64,000 nt of DNA from Thereva unica. Lineage: Eukaryota > Arthropoda > Insecta > Diptera > Therevidae. The notes below the pieces were generated by a model. The model saw nothing but the letters and a program-made list of their open reading frames with translations, had not been told where the DNA came from and did no database searches. The position numbers were made by a program, and so were the translations under genes. This document shows, in pieces, positions 31,267-42,207 of the stretch; within the stretch, counting starts at the first letter, position 1; every line of letters begins with the position of its first letter. The stretch covers positions 183,036 through 247,035 of the forward strand of contig CATLJY010000168.1 in NCBI GenBank assembly GCA_949987705.1, given 5' to 3'.

Positions 31267-32455
31267 CGGTTACAACGCGAGCGGATTGTCCCTGGTGTAC
31301 CACACCCGAAGCACCTTAGTACCCGACAATTCCTGGCAAAATGCCCTATGCGTCCGCAACGGAAGCACCCCCTCCCGTTTCCGGTCGCACTCGCCCTATT
31401 AGGTTGGTCGCGGTTGTCTGCTACCGATAACACTTGATGTTCGACTCCGAGGTACGCTAGGTCTGGCTCCAGTAGAAAGTGGTTGCGTCTTGACGGAGGA
31501 GGGATGAAAGCCTCTGCAGAAGATCGTATGGCTTCGAGTTTCCGACCTAATTCGACCATTTCGGTTATCGACTCTATCTCCTTCAACCCCAGTTGGGTCT
31601 GGTAAAAGGGATGGACAGTCTCTGAAATTGGGTCATTCAAACGCGCGAACATATTTTTCATTGTAGCCACGTAGATTCCCATTGGCTCGTCCCTTCCTTG
31701 CGTTCTCCTGCGAATTTCCTCTAGCAGTCGCTCGTCGTAATCCGGTGGTAGAAATTCCTTCCTCAACTCCCTCACCAAGTCGTTCCATGAGTGCAAGGAA
31801 CCCTTGTTTGCCCGGTACCAGATTAACGCGCGCCCATCAAACAAGTCCAAGGCCGAACGGTACAGCTGGCTACGGTGCATCCCCCTTGCTTCAGCCATTT
31901 CATTCACTCGTTCTAAAAATGAACTAACGACTGCCCCCGCTCCCCGGTGAATTTAATTCCCCATTTGTGTACTTGAGCTTGAACCCTACTGGTAGTCATT
32001 ACCGCCGCGGGGAGTGACATTTCGGCAGCCGCTTCGGACGAGTCGTCGTCCGGGTCATCCCCTTCCGCCTTTGTGTATAGCGCACCCAAGGAAACGATCA
32101 AATCCCCCCTAATACGTGCTTTCTCCTTTCTTTGTGCCTCATCCTCCGCTGGCATACGACCCACCCTGGCTAAAGACCATTCAATTTTTGTCAGCAATTT
32201 CCTGTACTCTCCTGATTCCGAGTCACCTTAGAAAGCTTCCTGTAAGGTGCTTATCTCGCTTAACTTCTTGAGTAAAGCCTGGGAATCTTCCTCGAAGGAA
32301 AAGGGATAGGGTTCCGCTAGCACTCGTTTACCTTCTTTCTCCACTTTTAGGGCCGCGCGGAGGGCCACTCTCATCTCCTCCACCCTACCAGTTGGTAAGT
32401 CCCTGATTGCTAATTCATATGCCAGTTCGTCCTGGCTGAGTCGATTGACCTCCAT
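31173..32455 (-). pseudogene. Ty3/Gypsy gag, disrupted
   Basis: Starts at 32455 with a SAP-like N-terminus (LSQDELAYELAIRDLP). A TAA at 32228-32230 is in frame and interrupts it; the same frame continues to about 31920, where an indel in a G/C run shifts the frame into 31907-31173. That last part has the capsid-like block (LFDGRALIWYRANKG), then two zinc-knuckle-like clusters (CFRCGRIGHFARNC, then CFGCG...C). The pol frame begins in the overlap at 31266. Two lesions make this gag non-functional as it stands. Confidence 0.85.
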
Positions 32456-32897
32456 CTTAGTGTGCGTAAAATTTACGAAACGTCACCGCTAATAACTTCC
32501 TCGTAAGTGTCGCAACCCACCAAAGCCCAAAATGCCGCAAAAAATTTAAAAATAAAGACCAAGAAACAACTTAAAATCCGCAAAAACCAAACAAAGGGAA
32601 ACAAACCTAATCGAGGCAAAAGTACCACAGTCTAATATCCAAGGAATAGTAACATCATCAATAAAAAAAACTGCCCAATCAAAATGAAGTAAAGAAAAAA
32701 AAATATAATCTTATCAGGGCCAAAGCATCCAGGGATGGTACAATAGGGCTGGAAGTGGTTGTAATCGCACCAAACAAAACTTGGATTCCTTATTTGACTC
32801 AATCAACTCCCACGATCCTATTACTCAAGGCTGTTTTTAGACAGTAATAACCTTTGGACCGCCACAAAATAATAGCAATCCACGTATCGGTTCAATA
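32456..32897 (-). other. 5' leader of the Gypsy element
   Basis: Non-coding between gag and the inserted MITE. On the minus strand it contains TGTGGCGGTCCAAAGG (about 32862-32845), a candidate primer-binding region, though the tRNA is not identified. With the MITE removed it joins 33341-33736. Confidence 0.4.
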
Positions 32898-33338
32898 GTA
32901 AGCCATACACTAACAGTTTTTTCCACGCGCCAATTGTCGCGCCACGCCAACTGCCAGTTTTATGTCATCGTGAGTGGTCAACATGACACGCCAATTTTTT
33001 TACAGTCCACTTGACACTCTACTTCACAGTTTTTCTTTTGATCTACGCACCCATGGAAAAATTCTAAAAGTGGCGTGTCAGTCAGAATTTTTCTCTATTT
33101 TATACTACTGAACTTTCCGTGGAACGTTGAAAAAATAGCCATTCCACACGCCGAGTCAATTATATACATTTTGTTGTTGTTTTTCAAAAGCTCTTTTAAC
33201 TGCCACGCAATCCGACAAATTAACTTTTATAGTGTATGGACAAAGAGCTTTTTCAAACACGCCACGCAAAGTGGCGGTTTTTTCAACGCGCCAACCGACA
33301 GTTTTTTCGAAAGAAAAAACTCTTAGTGTATGGCTTAC
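32898..33338. mobile_element. MITE, 441 bp, TA target, inside the Gypsy leader
   Basis: Left end GTAAGCCATACACTAACAGT and the right end (GTGTATGGCTTAC preceded by CTCTTA) are inverted repeats for about 25 bp with one mismatch near the inner part. TA flanks both (32896-32897, 33339-33340). The interior is rich in CCACGC/GCGTGG and TTTTTC motifs, also in inverted order. No coding. Confidence 0.85.
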
Positions 33339-33340
33339 TA

Positions 33341-33738
33341 ATGATTTCCCAAGTTCCAATTGATCACATATAATTAATTCTCAATAATGTTTTATTCAAA
33401 TAAAATTCCACGCCTCCACACTGAGATGCTGGAGTTTGGCATGCCAAGGACTTAAAGATAGCCGAGACTTCGGATTTGTCGACTCCAGGCTGAAGGAGAA
33501 GTTAGTTATAAATAAGCTTATAGGATTAAAGTAGTAGAGTAAGACATGGTGGTGGTAACTTGTAGTAGAATAAGACATGGTGGTGGTTAACTTAGTGATA
33601 AGAAATAGGATAAGGCAGGGTGATGGTATATAGTTAGGGTTATAGAGTGAAATTGACACTTAGAGAGAGCTAACGTCATACCTCTTGAGATTTCTTCGAA
33701 TCTATTCTTCGAAATCTCTTGAAGGAAGGGGAGGTATG
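33341..33738 (-). other. Gypsy leader or LTR remainder with an imperfect hairpin
   Basis: Non-coding. On the minus strand it has an AATAAAA signal (about 33405). At 33678-33738 CATACCTC...TTGAGATTTCTTCGAA and TTCGAAATCTC...GAGGTATG form an imperfect hairpin. On the plus strand GAAGGAAGGGGAGG directly precedes TGTTACGACC, which looks like a polypurine tract and LTR start pointing the other way. I could not settle which element owns this segment. Confidence 0.4.
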
Positions 33739-33926
33739 TTACGACCTAAAAATAGAGAGGCGTTAATATTTAATATATAATAATATGCTATAGATACTTA
33801 TCTATTTGTGTCGTCCCTTAAAGAACCTTACTGCTGCTGGATCTCTCTTTTCAGGTCTCTTCTGGTATTTTTTGTTGGAAATCCAGGACTTCTCTTTTTT
33901 TTTGGAAATTCAGGACCCTTGTTTTG
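33739..33926. repeat. 187-bp terminal direct repeat of the Gypsy element, right copy
   Basis: By eye identical to 28076-28263, then continues differently (GGAATCCGGGACC). If it is the 5' LTR of the minus-strand element, it ends in GGTCGTAACA at 33737. If it belongs to a plus-strand element, TGTTACGACC at 33737 is an LTR start. Confidence 0.6.
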
Positions 33927-34701
33927 GAATCCGGGACCAACCACCAGAAGCGGAGCAGCCCATAGGCGATCACCAAAAAGGAAAAAAAAATAGATATCAA
34001 TAGTCTTAGTTAAATAAATAAAAAAAAAAATAGTATATAGTATTAATTAAATACATAGAACTCACCTGGGAATTGAGCCGTACCGATTTTAATCTCTAAA
34101 ATACAATCACGCATAAAATAAATATACTAAATTTCACAGCACGAGACTACATGATAATACCAGAAGGCATATTAACTACCAAGGAGTGCTCTAGGGGATA
34201 ATAAACTGGAGAAATGGGTTAGCCCTGGAAAATCCGGCAAGCATATCCAGACCATACTTCTGGCTTCTTCGCCGTTCGCGAGATTATGCTTGCATGTAGA
34301 ATTTTCCCAGGAGTAGCACCCGGCCGCCAAAAATCCAAGGTCCAAGATTTATAAAAAAAATATATTATTGATAATATTTCAAAAGTTTACCGATTATAAC
34401 CGACGTACCAATTCCAACCAGCATCATTGGAATGGTACGAAACAGTATGGTAAACAGCGGGAACCTTTGGAAATAGGGGCCATTTCCCTATATAAACATG
34501 GGCCCTTGTGTGGTAGCCTCTCTTGGTTTTCTTTTGAGACGGTAGAGTGTAGAAAGTGATATAGTGAAGTTACAGTATAGTGCATATTAACGGTGAAGAG
34601 AAATTTAATTATAGATAGTTCGTATTAGCGAGTAAATCCGTAAATCGAGGACCGTAGATCGAGTTTATTTGAAGGAGATTAAGATCGGGATAAGGCACAG
34701 G
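33927..34701 (+). promoter_or_regulatory. LTR-like promoter and leader (plus strand)
   Basis: TATATAAA at 34489-34496 is followed 30 or so bases on by a T/C-rich start region and then a purine-rich leader ending at a GCACAG/GTAGGA splice-donor-like site (34700/34701). Together with TGTTACGACC at 33737 this resembles U3 and R of a plus-strand LTR. No gag follows, so a solo or orphan LTR is possible. Confidence 0.35.
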
Positions 34702-35843
34702 TAGGAATTTATAGCCTTTATGATAAATTGATAATATTGACTATTGAAGTTTTAAATTAAATTGATTATTGGTTAGCTAAACTAAATTTGTCAAGAATTA
34801 AATATTAAAGTATCAATAAAATTACAAATCAGAAGCTACGTTAATACTGTGCTTATGTTGGTATAATCTATTGTCAGTCCAATCAAGACAAGCAATTTTA
34901 TAAATACAATTAGATATCAACATTTTAGGTGTTTTGTCTTCTCCTAAACAATATATTTTTTTGTAAATTGTTAGTGTTTCTGAAGGTAAGAGGTATTTTA
35001 TATTTAGTAAAGATTTTTTATATACTTCTATTCATTTCCATATAGAAAGGAAACGGTATTGCTGTAGTTGAGATCATTATTGTTATTATTAATTTTTGGT
35101 GTTTCTGGATTAAATTTTGAAGTCAATAATGTGAACCACCTATGTTTCATATGATTTAATATTTATGTTGTTTTTATTAAATTTTTTATCGGCAATATGG
35201 AAGATTTTATCAAATAAGTTATAGACAATATCTATTATTTGTTTGGTTCGAATTGAAATTAATGTATTATATCTATCTACCTGAGAAGGTGGGTTTAGTA
35301 TACCAATTTTCTGGGCGATTATTAGTAGGTATTGGGTAGGTTTGGGATGGGAAAAACCGGTTTTGGGATTTAGGTCAAGGTGATTAATCACGTGTAATTA
35401 TGTTAATTGGTTGACAGGTCATTAACCTGTAATTATGGTAAGTGGGTGACCTTGGAATGTGTGCCAGACGTATTAATTGTTTGTGTAGATCAAGGTCATC
35501 GCTGTTATTGTTGTGTGTGTGTGTGCGGAGGTGTGGAGAGGGAGTGCAACGGAAGTATTAGCGATGGCGATGGCAACGACGAGGGCAGGGGCGGGGGTGG
35601 AGGCGAGGGCGGGGGCTGGGGGCCAATGTTGAGAACTCGATCTCTGGTCGGGTACATCGTGTCTATGGGAGGTGTAGGTTTTGAAACTCTGTGGTTTCCA
35701 TTGAAAGTAGAACTGGAAATCTGAAAATGACTACAGATTGATACATTAAAAAAAAAAAAAAAAACAATTATTTTACCAGTTTTATTTTTTAAATCAAATA
35801 TAAATATTGAAATTTATTTTTAAAATTTTAGTTTTTACATGAT
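34702..35843. other. no gene recognised
   Basis: AT-rich up to about 35400, then a GT-rich and G-rich stretch (about 35505-35625) whose frame codes Gly/Glu runs; I do not take this as a gene. (A)n at about 35745-35765. Confidence 0.5.
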
Positions 35844-36560
35844 TTAATATTTTTTTCTGTTTTGTGATAAAATACTGTTCCCTACACTGTCGTCCACATT
35901 CAGTTCATGGGGATTTCCTGATCTTTTCTTAAATATTATTTCGAAGGAATTACCCTTCTCTCCCAAATTCTCAATGGCATATTTCCCCTTTTTTAATAAA
36001 TTAATCCCCCTGTCGGAGAGGTCAGTGTACCTAACCGGTAAGTATATAATACTATCCGCCAGCTCTACCAGCACCTTTTCCCCGAACTTGGTATTTACCT
36101 TCCTAGCATCAATTATGTTATACGCTTCGTTGACTTTCATGTCTTTCAAAGGCATGTTTTTCTTATATTGAAAATTGTTGATTTCCTCCAGTATGCATTC
36201 CTCATCCTCGTCGACATCAGTATCATCACCATCAATCACAGAGATGATAGGGGACATGTTTTTCTTCTTTTTGCTAAGAGTCGACTTAGAAAAATCCGCC
36301 TCCTTTTTCTCTTCGAAAAGTCGCCTCTTTACCACTTTGCTAGTTGACGATTTCCTAGCTGACTCCAAACTATCAGCACCAAACTCAAAATTATTAATAT
36401 TCATGCTGCACATATCTGAAAAGAATGAAGTGGAATGGTAAAATAATTGAAAATTTATTTATTTAAAACATTCTTACCCAAATGTTTCTTTTGATTTTTC
36501 AATAAAAAAGTCTGCTCCTCACTTGATTTAACTTTTGAAAGTTTCTTCTGCCTTCCTCTA
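35844..36560 (-). CDS. uncharacterised protein associated with virus-like DNA polymerase elements
   Basis: Exon 2 (36415-35844) is open for 189 codons from its first Met (36413). The N-terminal half is charged: KRRLFEEKKEADF, then KKKK, then an acidic DGDDTDVDEDEE run. The C-terminal half is a compact domain with LKDMKVNEAYNII, VNTKFGEKVLVELAD, YLPVRYTDL and a KKGKYAIEN step, ending basic. That pattern (VxTKFG.xVxVEL then LP.R) recurs in small insect proteins found with Polinton-like and virus-like elements and may be an OB-like nucleic-acid-binding fold; this is from memory and needs a search. Upstream exon 1 (about 36560-36478) ends at a GTAAGA donor, acceptor TTTTCAG at 36416-36418, and keeps the frame (HL-D-MCSMN), but I see no ATG in it. 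It faces the polymerase B gene across a shared promoter region. Confidence 0.55.
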
Positions 36561-36917
36561 AAACTGATGAAACTCTATTTAGGAATCATCAGCCAAATTG
36601 GAGTGTATATAGGCCTGAACTACCCATACATCGATACTGTTAAAACAAGTCGCTTTAATAACTAATTACGATCACGCAAACGGATATACCGCGCAATTGC
36701 ACATGATCTGGTCGCAGGTGCAAGAGCCCGTTTGTTTTTGTTTTGTTCTGCGTTTCTTGCTCATTTCGCAGCTGTCGCTGAAATGAAATTATTATCTAGC
36801 TAAGAAATGCAGATGCCAAGCGAACCAATTAAAGTAAATAAGCAGGCGAGTTCAACTTCCAAAGATTGAAACAAGTCGCATTAATAATTAATTGCGATCA
36901 TGCAAGCAGATATGCAG
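36561..36917. promoter_or_regulatory. left half of a divergent promoter with a duplicated unit
   Basis: TATATA at about 36605-36610 faces the minus-strand gene. A unit of about 140 bp (ACAAGTCGC(T/A)TTAATAA, ATCATGCAAxCAGATAT, GCGCAATTGCACATGATCTGG, CAAGAGCCCGTTTGTTTTTG) starts at about 36642 and again at about 36867. The second copy is cut at about 36913 by the RTE insertion and resumes at 41405. Confidence 0.55.
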
Positions 36918-37198
36918 AGGGGGGCGAACGGCTAACAAAGACCTCGGAAAGTGGTGGCACCCGATTTGTCACTTCTGTCAAGACCCGAGAAAAGTCACTG
37001 CAGACGAACACCTAGCAGACCTGTTAGCAAGTCCTAATCCCACCTCCCCGCGGTGCCCCCTGGGGTACTTCTTCGGAAGGAGCTAACGGGAGACGGGCGA
37101 ATGGCGAGCTCTCTGCGCCACAAAACAGAGTTTTAAGTCGGTTGGCCTGAGGGTTAGCAAACCGCTCCCATAAAAAACACCATTGCTACGAACCGGCA

Positions 37199-38310
37199 AA
37201 CAATTATACACGCCAGGCAATACGGCTTCAGATCTAAACGGTCTACTGGCGACTTGACAGAGTGTGGCACCCAGCTCTGTTGAATAAACTCCAAGATATT
37301 GGTATACACTTAGTTCTAAGGAACTGGATTAAGAGCTTTCTTTCAGGCCGTTCAATCAAGGTAGTATTGGATGGCGTCCAATCCAACCCCCACGCCATTT
37401 CGGCCGGAGTTCCCCAGGGGTCAATTCTCTCATCCGCACTTTTTCTAATCTTCATTAATGATCTGCTCTCAATCCCCTCCAACCCACTTCACTGCTTCGC
37501 TGATGACGGTACTCTGAATTTCCGTCAGCTGATGTCGACTTCGATCAACCGGGATATCGAATCGATTCTTCATTGGGGCGAAATGAGCCGCGTCAAATTC
37601 AATGCCACAAAAACGAAGCACTGTCTGATCTCCAACAAAAAAAGTACCGACCTTCCTCTTATCTCAGTGGATAAAGAGAATCTAACGGCTGACTCAACTC
37701 TCAACATCCTAGGGGTAACTTCAACGGAGCATCTGCGATGGAATGATCACATATTCCAAATCGTCAAACAAGCCTCCCAATGCCTTGGATTTCTCAAGAG
37801 ATGCAAGTTCCTCCTCCAGCCAGCCCCATTGGCTACAATATACAAATCGTACATTCTGCCGCGCCTCGAATACAACTCACATATCTGTGCAGGCGCCCCA
37901 AAAACCACCTTGGTTTGTCTCGACAAGGTGCAAAATCGTGCCCTCAAACTCATTGGTGATGGCCCCTTTCGCGCCTCCATAGACAACTTAAGCCACCGTA
38001 GGAATGTAGCAGCCTTCTCCATACTTTATCGCTATTACCATGGCGACTGTTCCACTGAAATTCAGGACCTTCTGCCTGCACGGCAATACTTTTACCGCAA
38101 TACAAAACTAGCCCGCTCGGCTCACCCCCATACCCTACAGCCCCCCGTTCACGCACAATACGGTTTAGAAGTTCGTTTATGAATAGAACAACTCGACTGT
38201 GGAATAATCTCCCGCAGTCAGTATTTCCGAACTCGTACAACATCTTAGAGTTCAAACGTGAGGTTCATCGTCATTTTCTTCTACACCCTCCAGACCCCCT
38301 CTAACCTTTC
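37199..38310 (+). pseudogene. Jockey-like reverse transcriptase, RT motif A deleted
   Basis: Begins within RT (about 37215, QYGFRSKRSTGDL), then jumps directly to VWHPALLNKLQDIGI. The stretch that normally carries the first catalytic Asp (LDxxKAFDxV) is missing at the junction near 37258. The rest is open to about 38180: GVPQGSILSSALFLIFINDL (motif B), CFADDGTL (motif C, catalytic), TKTKHCLIS, the thumb LNILGVTSTEHLRW and the C-terminal LPRLEYNSHI block. A frameshift near 38180 continues the tail (LWNNLPQSVF, NILEFKREVHRHF). The 5' half and the endonuclease are absent. It could not polymerise without motif A. Confidence 0.88.
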
Positions 38311-38429
38311 CTATTCTCCTCTATTCTTTAAACCAAGCTTACTACTAGACATTGCACCATGAACTGAACGACATGACGGACTGGTAGTATAAAGGGTTAC
38401 ACCTAAGCTTGTTTTTTTCATATAAAAAA

Positions 38430-39290
38430 ATGCCTCGGAACCGGATGGACAACACGACGACGACCTTTGCTTATCGAACAAGGACACGAATCGGATCATG
38501 GAATGTGAGAACACTGCTTGCTGAGGGACGGCTGGATGAAGTCCTCAACGAGATCATATAAAATCAAGATCATGGGACTTAGCGAGACCAGATGGCCCGA
38601 TGCTGGGGAACATATCTGCCCAAACGGTGAGTCCTTCTTATATTCTGGTAGAAACGAAACTGAAAGCCGTAGGAGTGGCGTTGGCGTAATACTCACCAAA
38701 GAAGCCAGATCCAGCCTCATTAGCTGGTCACCATTTTCTGAGAGGATTATTACCGTGCGCCTACGTACCAGACTAAGAAGTACTACGGTAGTCCAATGCT
38801 ATGCTCCAACTGAAGACACAGAAGATGACATCAAGGACGAGTTATATATGCGACTGAATGAGGTTTTTCGGTCTATTCCAAGGGGAGACATCATTGTTTT
38901 AATTGGTGACTTAAACGCACACATCGGCCGTGACAACACCGGCCTTGAACACACAATTGAAAACCAAGGCCTAAGCCAAGTTACCAATAACAATGGTGAG
39001 CTTTTCGTTGACTTTTGTAGCTCCCACCAACTCATGGTAGGTGGAACTGACTTTTGTCACAAGAAGATACACAACGAGACCTGGGTATCGCCCGATGGTA
39101 GAACGAAAAATCGGATAGATCACGTGGCCGTCAGCCGCAGATGGAGAACTATTCTTGAGGATGTCAGGAGTTTCAGGGGAGCGGGTATTAGAAGCGACCG
39201 CCATTCGGTTGTAGCAACTATTCGCCTTAAAATCGCCGCAATCAGAAACGTGCAACATGATGCTAGACCTTCTGCGGGAGAGCGTTAAAA
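38430..39290 (+). pseudogene. RTE-like AP endonuclease domain
   Basis: An ATG at 38430 starts the domain (RIGSWNVRTLLAEGRLDEVL); an indel near 38555 shifts the frame, after which it runs open to 39288. Motifs of the exonuclease-endonuclease-phosphatase fold follow: GLSETRW (Glu), VVQCYAPT, LIGDLNAHIG (GDxNAH box), WVSPDGRTKNRIDHVAVSRRW (Asp), GAGIRSDRHSVVATI (final SDH-type box). These nick target DNA in non-LTR retrotransposition. Related insect proteins are often labelled craniofacial development protein 2-like. Next to it the linker continues in other frames (39257-39692), so the protein is broken. Confidence 0.85.
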
Positions 39291-39356
39291 AGCTGGAATT
39301 TGCTGGAAACCTACAAGAATTATTAAACCAGCAAACCGTTTCTGACGGCACAAATA

Positions 39357-40112
39357 TTGAAGAATTGGAATACGACAAAGGGCGCGATATTGACGGCTGC
39401 GAAAACGAGCATCGGTTATGTCCAAAGAAACCAGCAATACTGGATCTCGGACACAACCTGGCAAAAACTAGAACGCAGAAGGGCCCCCAAAAATAACGTA
39501 AACTCTACAAACGACCCGCAAAGACGTGACCAACTAGAACGGAAATACTCACAATTACATCGGGAGGTTAAGAGAAGTGTCCGGCGTGATAAAAGGCAGC
39601 AGATAAATGAGCTCGCAGAAGAAGCGGAAAACGCGGCAAACACACGCAACAGTAAGCAGCTGTACCAAATCACTAAACAGCTCACGAGCTAAACAGCTCA
39701 CTGTACTAAAAAGCATGCCGTCAAGAGTGCGGGGGAAGGCTGCTGTGTAGCGTCGAAGAGCAACTGCAAAGATGGAGAGATTACTTCTTCGCCGCCCTGA
39801 ATGGTACACTTACACAGTAACCTCAGGAAAACAGCAACAATGCACAGCCAATAAGAATCACCACCCGGGTCCCATGCAAGTCGGAAATAGTAACCGCAAT
39901 TCATTCGATGGCCAATGGTAAAGCAGCTGGGAAAGATGTCATCCCGCCAGAATTGTTGAAAGCCGACTCAAACCTCATAGCAGATGCGCTTCAGCCAATC
40001 CTAGATATAGCATGGAACACCTGTACCTTTCCGGAGGATTGAACGGAAGGTATCATAGTCAAAATACCAAACAATATGCGACAACTGGAGAGGCATCTGT
40101 TTACTTTCTACA
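39357..40112 (+). pseudogene. RTE-like linker and N-terminal RT, frameshifted
   Basis: 39357-39692 gives the basic, helical linker (RRDKRQQINELAEEAENAA, KQLYQITKQL). After a short duplicated AGCTAAACAGCTCAC stretch and frameshifts it continues as EQLQRWRDYFFAALNGTL, then MANGKAAGKD, PPELLKAD, ALQPILDIAWNTCTFPED. A TGA replaces Trp near 40039, and the frame shifts again near 40080. The insect RTE order (linker, KxGKAxGxD block, fingers) is preserved, but several lesions are present. Confidence 0.75.
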
Positions 40113-41395
40113 GTGGGCAAAATTTTGTCCCATATATTACTATCTAGGATAAGTGTTGACCGAACGCTTAGAAGGCAGCAGGCCGGATTCCGCTCCTGTA
40201 TTGATCATATTAACACCTTGAGAATAATAGTGGAGCAGTCTACTGAATTCCGATCCCCCCTTTACCTTGCTTTCGTAGATTATGAGAAAGCGTTCGACTC
40301 GGTCAATAGGAGCTTTATATGGCAGGCACTACGGCGACGTGGATTGCCTGATAAAATAATAGAATTGATAAAAGCCCTATATAACAATTCCAAATGCAGA
40401 GTTCTCCATAATGGAAAATTATCCGACAGCTTTGTGGTGAGCTCAGGAGTACGACAAGGATGCCTACTTTCGCCATTACTATTTCTTAAAGTAATAAATG
40501 ACATCCTTGTCGGTGCTCTAGATAATATAACAGGCGGCATATAATGGGGTTCGGTATACCGCCTTCGGCGTAGTCGAGATCCTTAAAAATTAATTTGATC
40601 TCGACTACGCCGATGATATCTGTTTGCTGGCCCACAGACACCAGGACCTCAAAAACATGTTAAACAATTTGGCAACAGAAAGTAGTCCAGCAGGCTTAAG
40701 GTTAAATCCGACTAAAACTAAAGAAATGCGGATAAATGCAAACACCATTGAACGGACAGCGCTGAATAACCGTGTCGTGGAACTGGTAAATAACTTCTGC
40801 TACCTTGGTAGCATTATTACCGAAAATGGTGGGGCAGAAGAAGACGTCAGTTCCAGAATAAATAAAACACGAGGCGCATATGCATGCCTGTCCCGCATAT
40901 GGAGATCAGCGGAGATCTCAACTAACACCAAATTGCGGCTGTTCAACTACAGCGTTAAGGCAGTTCTTTTGTACGGTTGCGAAACATGGAAAGTCACCCA
41001 ATTCATCACAGGGCGCATACAAGTATTCATCAACAGATGCCTTCGTCGTATCCTAAAAATCCGCTGGCAAGATAGAATTTCAAACGAAGAACTATGGCGC
41101 CGTGCCGGCCAAGAACGGATAGACGACCAAATCAGGCGAAGGAAATGGAATTGGGTTGGCCACACCTTGCGACGCGAAAACGAAAATCTAGCCAAACAGG
41201 CCCTCGACTGGAATCCCGTCTCCACTGAATTCCCGTCGAGTAGGAAAACCTAGAACAACTTGGAGGAGAACCCTACTAGAAGAAGCCGCAACAACTGGGA
41301 GATCCTGGTCGGAGCTAAGAGCTGTCGCGCAAAACAGAGTCCGCTGGAGGGCAACTGTTTCCGCCCAATGTCCCATGAGGGATTAAAGGAGTTTA
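40113..41395 (+). pseudogene. RTE-like reverse transcriptase, palm to C-terminus
   Basis: First segment (40113-40544): QQAGFRSCIDHINTLR, LAFVDYEKAFDSVNRSFIW (motif A, catalytic Asp), SSGVRQGCLLSPLLF (motif B), then stop. A direct stretch near 40545-40600 (CCGCCTTCGGCGTAGTCGAG and its partner) breaks the frame. It resumes at about 40595 with LDYADDICLLAH (motif C), LRLNPTKTKEMRINA, FCYLGSIITENGG (thumb), LLYGCETWKVT and a C-terminal RRILKIRWQDRISNEELWRR, KWNWVGHTLRRE block. A further frameshift near 41253 and the 3' tail follow. It is dead but recent: the copy at 57872-59103 is nearly identical. Confidence 0.88.
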
Positions 41396-41404
41396 AAGAA
41401 GAAG

Positions 41405-42207
41405 AAGCAGATATACTGCGCAATTGCACATGATCTGGTCGCAGCTGCAAGAGCCCGTTTGTTTTTGTTTTTTTTTGCGTTTCTTTCTCGTTTTGCGGCA
41501 TAAATGGCGATCGAGTTAAGATGCAAAATTTATTACTTTTGCATGTATTCACATACTACTAAATTGATAAGATGAAATTCCTTTCCATTTAGTGCATGGG
41601 GTCGCGTATATAAAAACCTACCCGAATGCATCTCCGTCATTCGAAGGTTGATTTTAAAATCGCGGAAAGTGAGTCGGGAAGTATTTACCTTGACAGTTTG
41701 ACTTTAAAAAACCACAAGCGTTTTCAGAAGTTTAAACTAATTGGAATTTTGAGTGTTAACATTGTTTTAAAAGTGTAAAAGTGTGGGTAGATATATATGA
41801 TATTTAAACATAAAAAGGAAGTTCGAGTGTTAATATTGTTTTAAAGTGTGCGTGGATATATATTTAAAAAAAAAAAAAAGAAAAAAAAATTTTTAAGAAA
41901 CTCTTTTCTTTACCTTAATATATTGATCAGTTGTGAACACAAAATTAATATAAATACTAAAAAAATCGACTAAAAGGTAAAAAATAAGAAGAATTTAAAC
42001 AATATAAACTTTTAAATCAAAATGGCAAAAATCTCACACATTCCTTAAAGAAAAGGATTGTCATCGGGAATATGTATGCCTGCAAAGTTTCATCCATTTG
42101 CATTGAGTAAAAGGCGGTTAAATTAACGTTACAAGATTTGATGCTCCGAAGTGAAAGTAAAGAAAAGAGTTTAATAAAAAAGGGTAAGCAACTAGTGTAA
42201 TTTAAGC
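41405..42207 (+). promoter_or_regulatory. right half of the divergent promoter and leader of the polymerase B gene
   Basis: Resumes the tandem unit interrupted at 36913 (CAGATATACTGCGCAATTGC through CCCGTTTGTTTTTG, to about 41475). TATATAAAA lies at 41607-41615, followed 22 bases on by CCGTCATTCG, a plausible initiator. The long AT-rich leader has two AGTGTTAA(C/T)ATTGTTTTAAA repeats (about 41752 and 41827). No other frame is supported. Confidence 0.55.

Larger units (their letters stand above)
36918..41404 (+). mobile_element. RTE-like non-LTR retrotransposon with a nested Jockey copy
   Basis: The body is 5' UTR (36918-37198), endonuclease (38430-39290), linker and RT (39290-41395), with a short AAAGAAGAAGAAG tail. 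CAGATAT lies just left of the 5' end (within AAGCAGATATGCAGA) and just right of the tail (CAGATATACTGCGC), a likely target duplication. A Jockey fragment (37199-38420) sits in the 5' UTR; GAACCGG sequence occurs at both of its borders. A second, partial copy of the same family lies at 57872-59103 with very high identity. Confidence 0.8.

Noticed and set aside
28586..31402. Several plus-strand frames of 60-90 codons
   Set aside because: Shadows of the minus-strand Gypsy pol and gag.
35407..35724. 105-codon frame with Cys and Gly/Glu runs
   Set aside because: Produced by GTGTGTGT and GGCGGGGGT-type low-complexity DNA; no recognisable domain.
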